A DNA stretch of 64,000 bases from Opitutia bacterium (lineage in GTDB: Bacteria; Verrucomicrobiota; Verrucomicrobiia; Opitutales; Opitutaceae): contig CANGHW010000006.1 of assembly GCA_947453695.1 (NCBI GenBank), positions 37,066-101,065 of the forward strand. The letters run 5' to 3'. Within the stretch, counting starts at the first letter, position 1. Every line of letters starts with the position of its first letter. This document shows positions 54,306-63,965 of this stretch, piece after piece. The position numbers and the translations under genes were made by a program. The notes beneath the pieces were generated by a model. It was not told the DNA's origin and ran no database searches. It saw only the letters and a list, made by a program, of their open reading frames with translations.

Positions 54306-55901
54306 ATGATTCGTCCGCTTTGTTTTTTTGTTTTTGCCGGCCTGGCAAACTTGGTCCGGGCCGATGTCACGCTCGCCCCGCTTTTCACCGATCACGCCGT
54401 ATTACAGCGTGACAAAGCGATTCCTGTGTGGGGTCGCGCTGATGCCGGCGAAGCGATCGCGGTGCAATTCGCCGGACAGACTCGGCACACCAAAACCACC
54501 AGCGACGGACGTTGGATCGTGTTACTCGATGCTCTACCGGCTAACCTCCAGGGCACCGAGCTCGTCGTGACGGGAAAAAACACCCTGACCATTCGCGATC
54601 TCGTCGTCGGCGAGGTCTGGCTTTGCTCGGGACAATCCAACATGGAGTTCACGGTCGAAGCTCGCACTGGCACCTGGCAGGCTAAGACGCGCGCGGCCAA
54701 CGCAGCCGCAGAGGTTGCGGCCGCCAAGTTCCCACTTATCCGACACGTGCGCATCGATCAGCAGGTCGCCGACCATCCTGTCGACATCGTCAAGACTAGT
54801 GGCTGGGAGCTTGCCTCTCCCCAGACCGTAGGAGGCTTTACGGCCGTTGGTTATTTCTTCGCCCGTGACCTTTTTCAGAAACTCAACGTGCCCATCGGCC
54901 TTGTGCATGCTTCGTGGGGTGGCACGCCAGTGGAGTCATGGATGAGCCCGGCAGCGTTTGCCAGCAACCCCGCCTTCGGCGCCGCGCTAGAACGCTGGCA
55001 ACAGAATATCGCCGCGTATCCGGTCGCCCGCGCAGCTTATGATAGCTCCCTCGCGACGTGGACCGCAGCCGAAGCCAAAGCTCGCGCGGATGCCGCCACC
55101 GCCAGCGCAAAGCAGAAGCCAAAAGTCGACGGGCAAAAACAATATGCCGCGTGGCTCGCCAAGAATCCGCGCCCCCGCGCTCCGCGCGGCCCCGGCGATC
55201 CGTGGACTCCGATGGGATTGTTCAATGGCATGATCAATCCCCTGCTGCCTTATGCCTTGCGCGGCGCAATTTGGTATCAAGGCGAGAGCAATGCCGACCG
55301 GGCCAGTGAATATCGCGACCTTTTTTCCGCGATGATCGTATCGTGGCGCGCCCATTTTGGTCAGGGCGACTTTCCGTTCTACTGGGTAAACCTCGCGAAT
55401 TATAAGAACGGCGGAGACAAGACAGGCCAAACCTATGCCTTCCTCCGCGAGGCACAGACTCAAACCCTCGCCTTGCCCAACACTGGTCAGGCACTCGCTA
55501 TCGACATAGGAAATCCGGACGACATCCACCCGGCGAATAAACAAGACGTCGGCCGCCGACTCGCCCTGCTCGCCAAAGGCCGGATCCACGGTGCGACTGT
55601 CGATGACACCGGACCTACATTCGCCAGCGCAACCCGAGAAGGCCCGGCTCTACGCGTGCGATTCACACACGCCAACGGGCTGATCGCTCATGACAAACCC
55701 GTGCAATCGCTTGAGATTGCCGGCGTTGATCGAAAATTCTTCCCCGCCAAAGCCAAAATTGAGCGCGATACGATACTCGTAGCAGCACCCGAGGTGAAGG
55801 AGCCCGTCGCCGTGCGGTATGCGTGGCGCAACGCCCCTGAAGCCAATCTCTTTAACGGGGCGGGGCTGCCCGCCGTGCCATTCCGTTCCGACACTTGGTA
55901 G
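54306..55901 (+). CDS. Secreted sialate O-acetylesterase-like (SASA) enzyme
   Basis: 531 residues. Signal peptide residues 1-19 (RPLCFFVFAGLANLVRA). A beta-rich N-terminal domain (LAPLFTDHAVLQRDKAIPVWG) leads into the SGNH-hydrolase core: LCSGQSNMEF with S111 as nucleophile, VHASWGGTPVESW, GAIWYQGESNA, and DIHPANKQDVGRRLAL with the Asp/His pair. Family enzymes remove O-acetyl groups from sialic acids or plant and algal polysaccharides. In this window without sialic-acid genes, an acetylated polysaccharide is the more likely target. A 71-bp gap with a hairpin separates it from the GT-C pair. Confidence 0.93.
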   Translation: MIRPLCFFVFAGLANLVRADVTLAPLFTDHAVLQRDKAIPVWGRADAGEAIAVQFAGQTRHTKTTSDGRWIVLLDALPANLQGTELVVTGKNTLTIRDLVVGEVWLCSGQSNMEFTVEARTGTWQAKTRAANAAAEVAAAKFPLIRHVRIDQQVADHPVDIVKTSGWELASPQTVGGFTAVGYFFARDLFQKLNVPIGLVHASWGGTPVESWMSPAAFASNPAFGAALERWQQNIAAYPVARAAYDSSLATWTAAEAKARADAATASAKQKPKVDGQKQYAAWLAKNPRPRAPRGPGDPWTPMGLFNGMINPLLPYALRGAIWYQGESNADRASEYRDLFSAMIVSWRAHFGQGDFPFYWVNLANYKNGGDKTGQTYAFLREAQTQTLALPNTGQALAIDIGNPDDIHPANKQDVGRRLALLAKGRIHGATVDDTGPTFASATREGPALRVRFTHANGLIAHDKPVQSLEIAGVDRKFFPAKAKIERDTILVAAPEVKEPVAVRYAWRNAPEANLFNGAGLPAVPFRSDTW

Positions 55902-56087
55902 GCGAATTCGCCGGCGCATTTCAGGCCAATCAATGGCGAGTAAGCCCGACGTAGTGGTTCTGGTCGGCCCCTATGGATCGCTCGTCGAACGACGAACATA
56001 CACCACGCAACGAGGCAGGATCCCATCGGCTTGGCCGATCTCACTCCACGGATTTGGCTACCGGCGATAAGCGCTGGCTCCAAACGC

Positions 56088-56116
56088 AAAAAGGCCCCGC
56101 CAGTTGAGGCAGGGCC
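56088..56116 (-). terminator. Rho-independent terminator of the delta-60 protein gene
   Basis: On the minus strand GGCCCTGCC, loop TCAACT, then GGCGGGGCC (one U-G pair), followed by five T and GCGTTT. It lies 37 bases after the stop of the gene at 56153. On the plus strand there is no T-run. Confidence 0.85.
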
Positions 56117-56152
56117 GAAGCATCCAACTGAAGCGGACGCGAATCGCGCGGA

Positions 56153-59100
56153 TTACTTCACCTCGTAGATTTCGAGGAGCACCGCGCCCGCAGCGACGGT
56201 AGTGCCGGTGACCTGCGCGGTATAGGCGCCGGGAGCAAGCGTTGTCGTGAGCGCAGCGTCCTTGCTGCCGGCGGAGAGGGCAAAAGCGCCGACGCCGGTC
56301 GACGTCGTGGCGAGCGAGGTGCCGCTCCAGTCGTTGTTGGCAGCGACGAGACGGCCGGTGCTGTCGTAGAGGCCGACTTGTGGATCGGCGAGAACACCGG
56401 TGACGCCGAACGCCGCGAGGCCCGGGCCGACGCCGCGAACGAGGACGTTTTCGGAGGCGCCGCCGGCGATCACGAAGCCGCTGATGAGCGCGGTCTCGGT
56501 CGTGGTGACGCTGCCACGGCTGGAGACGTTAACGAGGCGCGAGGCGCTGCCGCCGGCGACGTCGTAGATCTCGGCGAGGGCGACGCCGTCGGTGTTGCCG
56601 GTGACTTGGATTGAGTAAGCGCCGGGGGCGAGGGTGACGACGGTGGCGGAATCGGCACTCCCGACTGCGAGCGGGAAGGCACCGGCGACGGCACCGGCCT
56701 GCGTGACAGCGCTGCTGCCAGCCCAACCAGCGTTTTCGAAGAGGAGAACCCCGTTGGCATCGTAGAGCGCGAGGCGCGGTGCGGTGAGCACGCCGGTGAC
56801 TCCGAAGGTTGCGAGGCCGGGGCCGACCGCGCGGAGGAGCACAGTGCGATCGCCGGTGCCGGCGATGGCGAAGCCGGTGAGGAGCGGGCTATCGGCAGAG
56901 AGTCGGGCGCGAGTCGAGAGATTCGAGAGGCGAGCCGCACTAGCGGAACCGGGCGTGGTCGCGAGGAGCGCAGCGGCTACGAGTTGGTTCACCGAGGCGG
57001 CGTCGGTAACGACGCGAGCGGTGGTGGAGCCACCGACACTAGGCGGAATAACAGGAACCTGACCGCCGGGAACTGCAGGCGGGGGAAGGAGGGATGCGCC
57101 TCCTCCTACCACGAATGCATCGGAAAGGAGGACGTTGGCGGCATTCAGTTCGCGGGTGGTCTCGGTGAGGCCGGACAATGTGCCGCCGCCGGAGACGACG
57201 ACCGCGCGAGCGCGGATGTAGAAGTTGCCACTCGCAGGTTGGGCGGTGGTCGTAATCGTCCAAGCGGTGGAGCCCGTGGCGCGAGTGCCGTTGCCGAGTG
57301 ACGTCCACGTGACTCCATCGGAAGAGCGATCAAAGGCGACGCTCGCGAACTCAGTGCCAGTGCCGCCGCGGGTGTAGCTGATGGCAGTGCGGGCAGCATT
57401 GAGGGTGATAGTCTGAGTCGCCGGGGTGGTGGCGGCGAGACGGGCGAGGCCACCGCGGATGAGCCCTCCGACTCGGCCGAAGGCACCACCGATTAGGACG
57501 CGGCCGTCATTTTGAAGCGTGATCGCCGTGAGGGCGCCGTCGGGTTGCGGGTCGAAGCTGGTGTCGACGCTGCCGTTGGCGTTGAGGCGGCGAACGAAAC
57601 CCGTGAAGGCACCGCCGACGAGAACGCGGCCGTCGGCTTGAAGAGCGATGGCATTGATCGCCGCGGCACCGCCATTGAAAGGAGTGAAGGATGTGTCGGC
57701 CGAGCCATCAGCGTTTAGGCGCGAGACAACATTGGCGACGCCGGAGCCAGCGGCGAGCACGAGGATACGGCCATCCCCTTGGAGAACGAGGGCGCGGACC
57801 GCGCCGGTGAGCGTAGGAGTAAACGCGGCATCGGCCGAGCCGTCGGGCAGGAGGCGCACGAGGTTGGCGCGAGCGCCGCCGTTGACCGTGGTGAAGGCGC
57901 CGCCGGCGAGGATGCGTCCATCGGACTGACGGACGAGGGCATTAACCACAGCGTTGAGGTTCGGGGCGTAACCGGTGTCGATCGTGCCGTCATTGTTGAA
58001 GCGGGCGAGGCGGTTGCGAGTGGCGCCGGCGATGGTCGTGAAGTTACCGGCAACGAGGGCAGAGCCATCGGGCTGGTTAAGGAGGGCAGTGACAGCGCCG
58101 TTGGGATTGGGCGCGAAGGCGGCGGCGACGGTGCCATCGTCATTGATGAGGGCCAAGTTGCGGCGGGCGAGGCCGCCGATGGTGGCGAAGTTGCCGCCGA
58201 GGAGCATCACGCCATTCGGTCGGACAGTGCTGAGGGTGCCGCCGACCAGGAGGGAGCCATCCGTGCGCGTGAGGATAACGTCGACGGTGTTGTTGACGTC
58301 GGGGTTGAAGGAGGTGTCGAGCTCCCCGGCGAAATTTACGCGGGCGAGGCGATTACGGGTGGTGGCATCGGCCGCACCGTTGGCCTGAACGGTAGTGAAT
58401 GAGCCACCAAACACCACGGAGGCGTCAGCTTGGACGGCGACGGTGGTGACGGCATTGTTGGGATTGGGGTTGAAATTGGAGTCGACAGTGCCGTCGGCAT
58501 TGAGGCGGGCGATGTAGTTGCGAGGGGTGCTGGAGCCAGTGCTGTTGGGGGTGAGCGCGGTGAAGGTGCCGCCGATCACAAGCTTGGTCTCACCGTTGGC
58601 CGAAGGATAGAGGGCGATGGCATTCACCGCCGCGCTCGCGGATGGATCGAAGGTGTCGAGCGTGCCGTCGTTATTGAGGCGGGCGATGTAGCCGCGGGCC
58701 GTGGCGGTGGTGGCGCCGTTCGGCGAGAAGGAGGTAAAGTTGCCGCCGGCGACGATCTTGCCGTCGTTTTGGAGCACCAGAGCGCTCACGAGGGCATTAG
58801 CGGTGGGGTTGTAGGCGGTATCAAGCGTGCCATCATTGTTGAGCCGCGCGATGTAGCTGCGCGTGGTCGTGGCTGCGGCCCCATTGGGCTGGAGGGTCGT
58901 GAAGACACCGCCGATGACGATCTTGCCGTCGCCTTGGACAACAATGGCGTTGACGCGGGCATCGGCCTTCGGATCGAACGCGGTGTCGAGCGAGCCATTG
59001 GCGTTGAGGCGGGCGATGTAGTTGCGGGTTACGCCCGTGATGCCGGTGAAGGAACCACCGACAAGGATTTTGCCGTCAGCCTGGACCGCTAGGGCCGCGA

Positions 59101-62098
59101 CGACGCCATCGGGCGCCGGGGAGAAACTCGTATCGAGCGTGCCATCAGCCGAAATGCGCACGAGATTGCCGGCGGTGGTGCCGGCGGCGTTGCTAAAGGA
59201 TCCGCCAAGGAGGAGGCGGCCATCGGCCTGCACCGCGACCGCGGTGATCTGGCCGTTGAGGCGGGCGGAGGGCGCGAAGGCGGTGCGGAGGGTGCCGTCG
59301 TTGTTGAGCCAAGCGAGGCCGTTGCCTTGGGTCGCGACCGGAGCGGTGTCGGGCCGAATGAGAACGGCGCTGACGGGGCCGTCGGCATCGAGCGAACCGG
59401 AGAAAGATGTGTCAGCCGGGCCTTCCGGGTGGAAGCGAGCGACGTTGGTCGTGTGCGCGCCGCCGATGTCGGCAAATGTGCCAACCGCGATGATCTTGCC
59501 GTCGTTCTGGAGAGCCATGCCGGTGATTGCGCCGCCGGAGAAACCGCCGGCGCCGGGGGCGAAGGCGGTATCGAGGGTGCCATTGGCATTGATGCGGGCG
59601 TAGTGATTGGCCGCGACACGGGCAGCGGAGCCGGTCGGCTGGAGGGAAACGAAGCCGCCGCCGATGAGGATCTTCTGCTCGGTGGTGGTGCCGGTCGTCA
59701 CGGACTGGAGGGCGAGGGAATCGACGCGGTTGCCGGAGATTTCGTTCAGATCGAGGTTGAAAGTCGGATCGATCTTGCCGTCGGAACCGATGCGGGCGGC
59801 GTATTTGCGGAGGGTCCAGTTGGCGTCACCGGCGGGTTGGAGGGTCGTGAAGGTGCCGCCGAGCACGATCTTGCCGTCAGACTGCAGGGCGAGGGCGAGG
59901 ACGTTGCCGTTCTGGACATTCGGGTCGAAGGCGGTGTCAAGCGTGCCATCGGTGTTGAGGCGAAGGAGGCGATTGCGGGTGAGAGCGGTGCTGACCGTGG
60001 AGGTTACACCGTTGGTCGTCACAGTCTTGCTAGTGTCACCGGCCGGCTGAAAGAGCGTGAAGGTGCCAGCGACGACGATCTTGCCGTCGGACTGGACAGC
60101 GAGGGTAGTCACGCGGGCGTTGAGGAGCGGGAGGAAGGTGGTGTCAACCGTGGAGTCGGCGTTGAGGCGGGCGAGGTAGTTGCGACCGGTCGAGGAGGTG
60201 CCGGCGTTGGGCAAGAAGGCGGTAAAGGCACCGCCGACGTAGAATTTGCCGTCAGAAGTCGGCACGATGGCGGAGACCGTTGAATTGGCACCAGGATCAA
60301 AGGTATCGAGCGAGCCGTCGGTGTTGAGGCGGGCGATGTAGCCACGGGTCGTGGCGGTGGTCGCACTGTTGGGGGTGAAGGCGGAGAAGCTGCCACCGAC
60401 GAGGATCTTCCCGTCGGATTGTAGGACGAGGACGCCGACTTGGGCATTGGGGTTGGGGTTATAGCCGGTGCCGGAGGTGTCGAGGGAACCGTCGGCGTTG
60501 AGGCGGGCAAGGTAGTTGCGCGTGGTGCTGCCGACCGCGGTAAAAGCACCGCCGATCACGATTTTACCATCGGGCTGGCGGGCGAGGGCGAGGACGCGAC
60601 CGTTGAGGTTAGCGTTGAAGGCGGCGTCGACCGAGCCATCGGCGTTCAGACGAGCCAAGTAGGAACGAGTGAGGCCGCCGATGTTGGTGAAGGAACCGCC
60701 GACGAGAATCTTGCCGTCGGGCTGGACGAGGCTCACGAGGGGCCGGCCGCCGGCGTCGGGCACAAGGGTCGCATCGAGGGAACCGTCGGAATTTACGCGG
60801 GCGACGCGGTTGCGCGAGACGCCTGTCGACAGACCCTTAGTCACAACGGAGGTGAAGTAACCGCCGAGGATGATCTTGCCGTCGGACTGGAACGCGAAGG
60901 CGGCGACCGCGAAATTGGCACCGGCATTGAAGTTGGTGTCGAGCGAGCCGTCGGGTAGGAGCTTGGCCACATAACTGCGGTTGGCGGTGACAGTCCCACG
61001 GCCCCAAACGGAGGTAAAATAACCACCGACGAGAATACTGCCCTCTGGCGAAACTGCGACGGCCGCAACGTTGCCGCTGAAATTAGGGAAGAACTCAGAA
61101 TCGAGCGTGCCATCCGGATTCAGGCGAGCGATGCGGTTGCGGGCGGTGCGGGCGGCGGTGCCGACGGGCTGAAGACTGCTGAAAAAGCCGCCGAGGATGA
61201 TCTTGCCGTCGCGTTGCACGGCGAGGGCAGAGACGCCGTTGTCGGCATTGGGGTCAAACTCAGAGTCAACGGTGCCGTCGGCATTGAGGCGAGCGACTCG
61301 GTTGCGCACCGTGGCCGTGCCGCTGCCGCCGGGCTGGAGGGACGTAAAGCCGCCCGCGATGACGATCTTGCCTTCGCCGGCGGGCGTGCGGTTGGCGCCG
61401 GTGAAATTCGAGGCGTCGAGCTGCGAAGCGAGGGCGAGGACGAGGTTATTGGGGTTTGGATTGTAAGCGGTGTCGAGCGTGCCATCGGCGTTGAATCGCG
61501 CGACGTGGTTGCGGGTCACCGGGGTCGTGGAGGTGCCGGGCTGCACGGTGGCGAAGCGGCCGCCGACGACGATCTTGCCATTGGGCTGCAGAGCGAGGGC
61601 GTTGACCTGTGGAAGGGTGCCGCCGGCGATGTTGGGGTTGAAGGTGTTGTCGAGAGTGCCGTCGGCATTGAGACGAGCGACGCGGTTGCGGGTGGTGACG
61701 GCGGCTGCGCCGTTGGGCTTAACAGTGGTAAATTCACCACCGATCAAGATTCGGCCATCGGGCTGGAGGACGAGGGCGCGGATGGCGCCAGTGCCACCGG
61801 CTACCGTCGTGCCCGTGTTGGGGTCGAAGGACAAGTCGAGGGAGCCATCGGCATTGAGCCGCGCGATATTATTACGGGCCGCCGCAGGTCCGGAACCGGG
61901 GCGCAGGGTCGTGAACTCGCCGGCGACGATCAGCTTGCCATCAGGCTGCAGGGCGACCGTGTAGACGTTACCATCGACATTGGGGTCGAATCCATCGGCA
62001 GCGGAGGGGCTCTGCGCGTGGGCCAACGCGGCGGAAAACAGGGCTACGACAAGCGAAAGCGGACGCAGAGCGGACCGGAAAAACGAAACGAATGACAT
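56153..62098 (-). CDS. Giant secreted delta-60 repeat (DUF5122) beta-propeller-like protein
   Basis: 1981 residues from ATG 62098; ATG 62128 and 62203 are possible longer starts. Signal peptide residues 1-29 (FFRSALRPLSLVVALFSAALAHA). About 28 repeats of 50-65 residues follow, each like V-x-A-[LV]-A-x-Q-x-DGKI-x-[VL]GG-x-FT...R-x-x-[LI]AR-[LV]NADG-[ST]LD-x-F-x-P, i.e. TIGR02608/DUF5122 units expected to build stacked propellers. A fibronectin/Ig-like region (about 1560-1680) comes next, then two 131-residue copies of a domain with GFxIAG and VGPGLAxFGVTGVL, common at the C-terminus of Opitutaceae surface proteins. Probably cell-surface adhesion or polysaccharide binding. A terminator follows the stop. 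Confidence 0.92.
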   Translation of the reverse strand: MSFVSFFRSALRPLSLVVALFSAALAHAQSPSAADGFDPNVDGNVYTVALQPDGKLIVAGEFTTLRPGSGPAAARNNIARLNADGSLDLSFDPNTGTTVAGGTGAIRALVLQPDGRILIGGEFTTVKPNGAAAVTTRNRVARLNADGTLDNTFNPNIAGGTLPQVNALALQPNGKIVVGGRFATVQPGTSTTPVTRNHVARFNADGTLDTAYNPNPNNLVLALASQLDASNFTGANRTPAGEGKIVIAGGFTSLQPGGSGTATVRNRVARLNADGTVDSEFDPNADNGVSALAVQRDGKIILGGFFSSLQPVGTAARTARNRIARLNPDGTLDSEFFPNFSGNVAAVAVSPEGSILVGGYFTSVWGRGTVTANRSYVAKLLPDGSLDTNFNAGANFAVAAFAFQSDGKIILGGYFTSVVTKGLSTGVSRNRVARVNSDGSLDATLVPDAGGRPLVSLVQPDGKILVGGSFTNIGGLTRSYLARLNADGSVDAAFNANLNGRVLALARQPDGKIVIGGAFTAVGSTTRNYLARLNADGSLDTSGTGYNPNPNAQVGVLVLQSDGKILVGGSFSAFTPNSATTATTRGYIARLNTDGSLDTFDPGANSTVSAIVPTSDGKFYVGGAFTAFLPNAGTSSTGRNYLARLNADSTVDTTFLPLLNARVTTLAVQSDGKIVVAGTFTLFQPAGDTSKTVTTNGVTSTVSTALTRNRLLRLNTDGTLDTAFDPNVQNGNVLALALQSDGKIVLGGTFTTLQPAGDANWTLRKYAARIGSDGKIDPTFNLDLNEISGNRVDSLALQSVTTGTTTEQKILIGGGFVSLQPTGSAARVAANHYARINANGTLDTAFAPGAGGFSGGAITGMALQNDGKIIAVGTFADIGGAHTTNVARFHPEGPADTSFSGSLDADGPVSAVLIRPDTAPVATQGNGLAWLNNDGTLRTAFAPSARLNGQITAVAVQADGRLLLGGSFSNAAGTTAGNLVRISADGTLDTSFSPAPDGVVAALAVQADGKILVGGSFTGITGVTRNYIARLNANGSLDTAFDPKADARVNAIVVQGDGKIVIGGVFTTLQPNGAAATTTRSYIARLNNDGTLDTAYNPTANALVSALVLQNDGKIVAGGNFTSFSPNGATTATARGYIARLNNDGTLDTFDPSASAAVNAIALYPSANGETKLVIGGTFTALTPNSTGSSTPRNYIARLNADGTVDSNFNPNPNNAVTTVAVQADASVVFGGSFTTVQANGAADATTRNRLARVNFAGELDTSFNPDVNNTVDVILTRTDGSLLVGGTLSTVRPNGVMLLGGNFATIGGLARRNLALINDDGTVAAAFAPNPNGAVTALLNQPDGSALVAGNFTTIAGATRNRLARFNNDGTIDTGYAPNLNAVVNALVRQSDGRILAGGAFTTVNGGARANLVRLLPDGSADAAFTPTLTGAVRALVLQGDGRILVLAAGSGVANVVSRLNADGSADTSFTPFNGGAAAINAIALQADGRVLVGGAFTGFVRRLNANGSVDTSFDPQPDGALTAITLQNDGRVLIGGAFGRVGGLIRGGLARLAATTPATQTITLNAARTAISYTRGGTGTEFASVAFDRSSDGVTWTSLGNGTRATGSTAWTITTTAQPASGNFYIRARAVVVSGGGTLSGLTETTRELNAANVLLSDAFVVGGGASLLPPPAVPGGQVPVIPPSVGGSTTARVVTDAASVNQLVAAALLATTPGSASAARLSNLSTRARLSADSPLLTGFAIAGTGDRTVLLRAVGPGLATFGVTGVLTAPRLALYDANGVLLFENAGWAGSSAVTQAGAVAGAFPLAVGSADSATVVTLAPGAYSIQVTGNTDGVALAEIYDVAGGSASRLVNVSSRGSVTTTETALISGFVIAGGASENVLVRGVGPGLAAFGVTGVLADPQVGLYDSTGRLVAANNDWSGTSLATTSTGVGAFALSAGSKDAALTTTLAPGAYTAQVTGTTVAAGAVLLEIYEVK
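56390..56880 (-). repeat. Tandem C-terminal domain pair (GPGLAxFGV domains)
   Basis: Two copies of one domain in the delta-60 protein, spaced about 393 bases, one with FAIAGTGDRTVLLRAVGPGLA and the other with FVIAGGASENVLVRGVGPGLA. Both continue ATFGVTGVL or AAFGVTGVL, LYD and LAPGAY. Likely surface-associated beta-sandwich domains. Confidence 0.75.
57430..61990 (-). repeat. Array of about 28 delta-60 repeat units
   Basis: In-frame protein repeats of about 150-200 bases inside the giant gene, counted by eye from the recurring DGKI-VGG-F and ARLNADGSLD blocks. One unit near 58190-58260 is fused to the next: STVRPNG runs straight into VMLLGGNF, so about half of each unit is missing. Confidence 0.85.
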
Positions 62099-62309
62099 AA
62101 AGGGGAGGGAATGAGACAGCGTGGGCATGCCTTGGGCAAGACCGATAACAGCAGGGGGCCGGCCGGGGTTCCGGCTATTTCCGTTTGTGAATAACTTGTG
62201 CATCGTTCAGGTCGCCCCAAAGACGGTCTAAGTTTGAGATGGTTGGAGCGTTTTCTCTGATCTGCAGTCCGACATTACTTCTACCCGCCGGCCGCCGGCC
62301 CAAACCCTT

Positions 62310-63965
62310 ATGAATCTCCTTCGCTCGTTATTACCGATTAGCCTTGGGCTGTTCCTGGTCTCAGCCTCGGCCGCACCCCTGACCCCCAAGTGCGAGATAA
62401 CCGCCGTGACGGTTTACACCGACCGCGCAGTGGTAACCCGCAACGCTGGGCTGGACCTCACGACCGGCGTCCCAGGTGTATTCGAGGTGGTGTTCGACAA
62501 ACTGCCGGCCAATTTGCTCGATCAATCGCTCCAAGTTTCCGGCAACGGCACCGCGCAGGTCACAATCGTGGATGTGACAGCCAGGGCGGCACACGTGGAC
62601 TTCACGCCCAACGAGCGCGTGAAGACGATCGAGGACGAACTACGCGGCCTCGCCAAAAAGCGCCGGGTGCTCGACGACCGCGGTGCCGTGCTAAAATCGC
62701 AGGAAAGTTCGCTTAGTAAGCTTGAGTCCGCCGCGACGACCGCACCCAACAAGGACAGCGCGCCGCGCCTCACGATCGAGGAATCGGCGAAGTTTCTGAC
62801 CTTCCTCGAAGACCAACGCGGAAAATTCCTGACCGAACGACAATCGCTCGACGCGCAGCTCGAAGAGCTCGCCGCAAAGACCGACGCCGCTCAACGCAAA
62901 CTCAACGAACTTCGCGGCGCCGGCGGACGCAGTTTCAAAAACGTCACGGTGCGCCTCCACGCTGCCTCTGCCGGCAAACTCGACCTCACCCTCGCCTACA
63001 CCGTGCCCGGTGCGAATTGGACGCCCAGCTACGACGCCCGCGTGAACTCCAACGAGAAGACCATCGCCCTCACCTACCACGGTCTGGTGCGCCAAAACAC
63101 CAGTGAGGACTGGAAGGACGTCACGCTCACGCTCTCGACCGCGCGGCCGGGCATGGGCGGCGCCGCGCCCACGGTGCGGCCGTGGGAGTTGGATGTGTTC
63201 ACACCGCGGCCGATGCCGGTAACAACCTCCTTTGCAGTGGACGAATTTCAGCCGAAGTCGGTCCCTGCCCCCGGTGGGGCACGCGCGCTAAGCGGCCCGG
63301 CACCAAGAGGTGTGGCCATGCAAGCCGAAGCCATAGAGGCCACTGTCGCGCGTGCCGACATCGACCACGCCGCCACCAGCGCCTCCTTCAAAATCGCCGT
63401 CGCCTCCAGTATCCCGAGCGACAACTCCCCGCAGAAAATCCCCATCACCACCGCCGCCCTCGCCGCGAACTCGGAGTATCTGACCTCGCCCAAACTCCAA
63501 GCCGCGGCGTTTCTCACCGCAAAGGCCGTGAACTCCTCCGACTTCCCCCTCCTCGCCGGCGCGATGAACGTGTTTCTCGACGGCACTTTCGTCGCCACCA
63601 GCGCGCTCCGCACCGTGATGCCCGGCGAGAAGTTTGACCTCGCACTGGGCGCCGATGAGGGAATCTCCGTGAAGCACAAACGCGTGCAGCGTTTCACCGA
63701 GGACACCGGCCTCACCAACAGCGGCAAGCGCGTGACCTATGAGTATCTCATCACGCTCCAGAACAACAAAAAGACCGCCGCCCGCGTGATCGTGGCCGAC
63801 CAAATTCCCGTTTCGCGCAACGAAAAGATCGTCGTGAAGCAGCTCGCCCCCGACGTGAAGGAGCTCAAACCCGCCCCGGACGGCGCCCTCAGCCGGGCTC
63901 ATGCAGTTGACGACGTAGTCGCCAAAGAGCGCACCGTTTGGCGTCGTTCAAGGTGTGCAACTTAA
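62310..63965 (+). CDS. DUF4139 (mucoidy-inhibitor-like) secreted protein with replaced C-terminus
   Basis: 551 residues read, but the end looks wrong. Signal peptide residues 1-22 (LLRSLLPISLGLFLVSASA). Residues 25-125 match the DUF4140 N-terminal domain (ITAVTVYTDRAVVTRNA), then a coiled-coil (about 100-215, KKRRVLDDRGAVLKSQES) and DUF4139 (GANWTPSYDARV, AKLNLTYHG-type ALTYHGLVRQNTSEDWKDV, DQIPVSRNEKIVV). After S528 the expected core strand (W-x-L-x-L-x-PGEKRE) is missing and 23 unrelated residues end at 63965. A frameshift or an insertion at about 63893 is likely. Membrane-associated role unknown. Confidence 0.8.
   Translation: MNLLRSLLPISLGLFLVSASAAPLTPKCEITAVTVYTDRAVVTRNAGLDLTTGVPGVFEVVFDKLPANLLDQSLQVSGNGTAQVTIVDVTARAAHVDFTPNERVKTIEDELRGLAKKRRVLDDRGAVLKSQESSLSKLESAATTAPNKDSAPRLTIEESAKFLTFLEDQRGKFLTERQSLDAQLEELAAKTDAAQRKLNELRGAGGRSFKNVTVRLHAASAGKLDLTLAYTVPGANWTPSYDARVNSNEKTIALTYHGLVRQNTSEDWKDVTLTLSTARPGMGGAAPTVRPWELDVFTPRPMPVTTSFAVDEFQPKSVPAPGGARALSGPAPRGVAMQAEAIEATVARADIDHAATSASFKIAVASSIPSDNSPQKIPITTAALAANSEYLTSPKLQAAAFLTAKAVNSSDFPLLAGAMNVFLDGTFVATSALRTVMPGEKFDLALGADEGISVKHKRVQRFTEDTGLTNSGKRVTYEYLITLQNNKKTAARVIVADQIPVSRNEKIVVKQLAPDVKELKPAPDGALSRAHAVDDVVAKERTVWRRSRCAT

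Noticed and set aside
56088..56116. Bidirectional terminator also serving the esterase gene
   Set aside because: The hairpin has a T-run only on the minus strand side and lies 187 bases after the esterase stop.
57430..61990. CRISPR-like or tandem DNA repeat array
   Set aside because: The periodicity is that of protein repeats in one open frame, units differ in length and sequence, and there are no conserved direct repeats with unique spacers.
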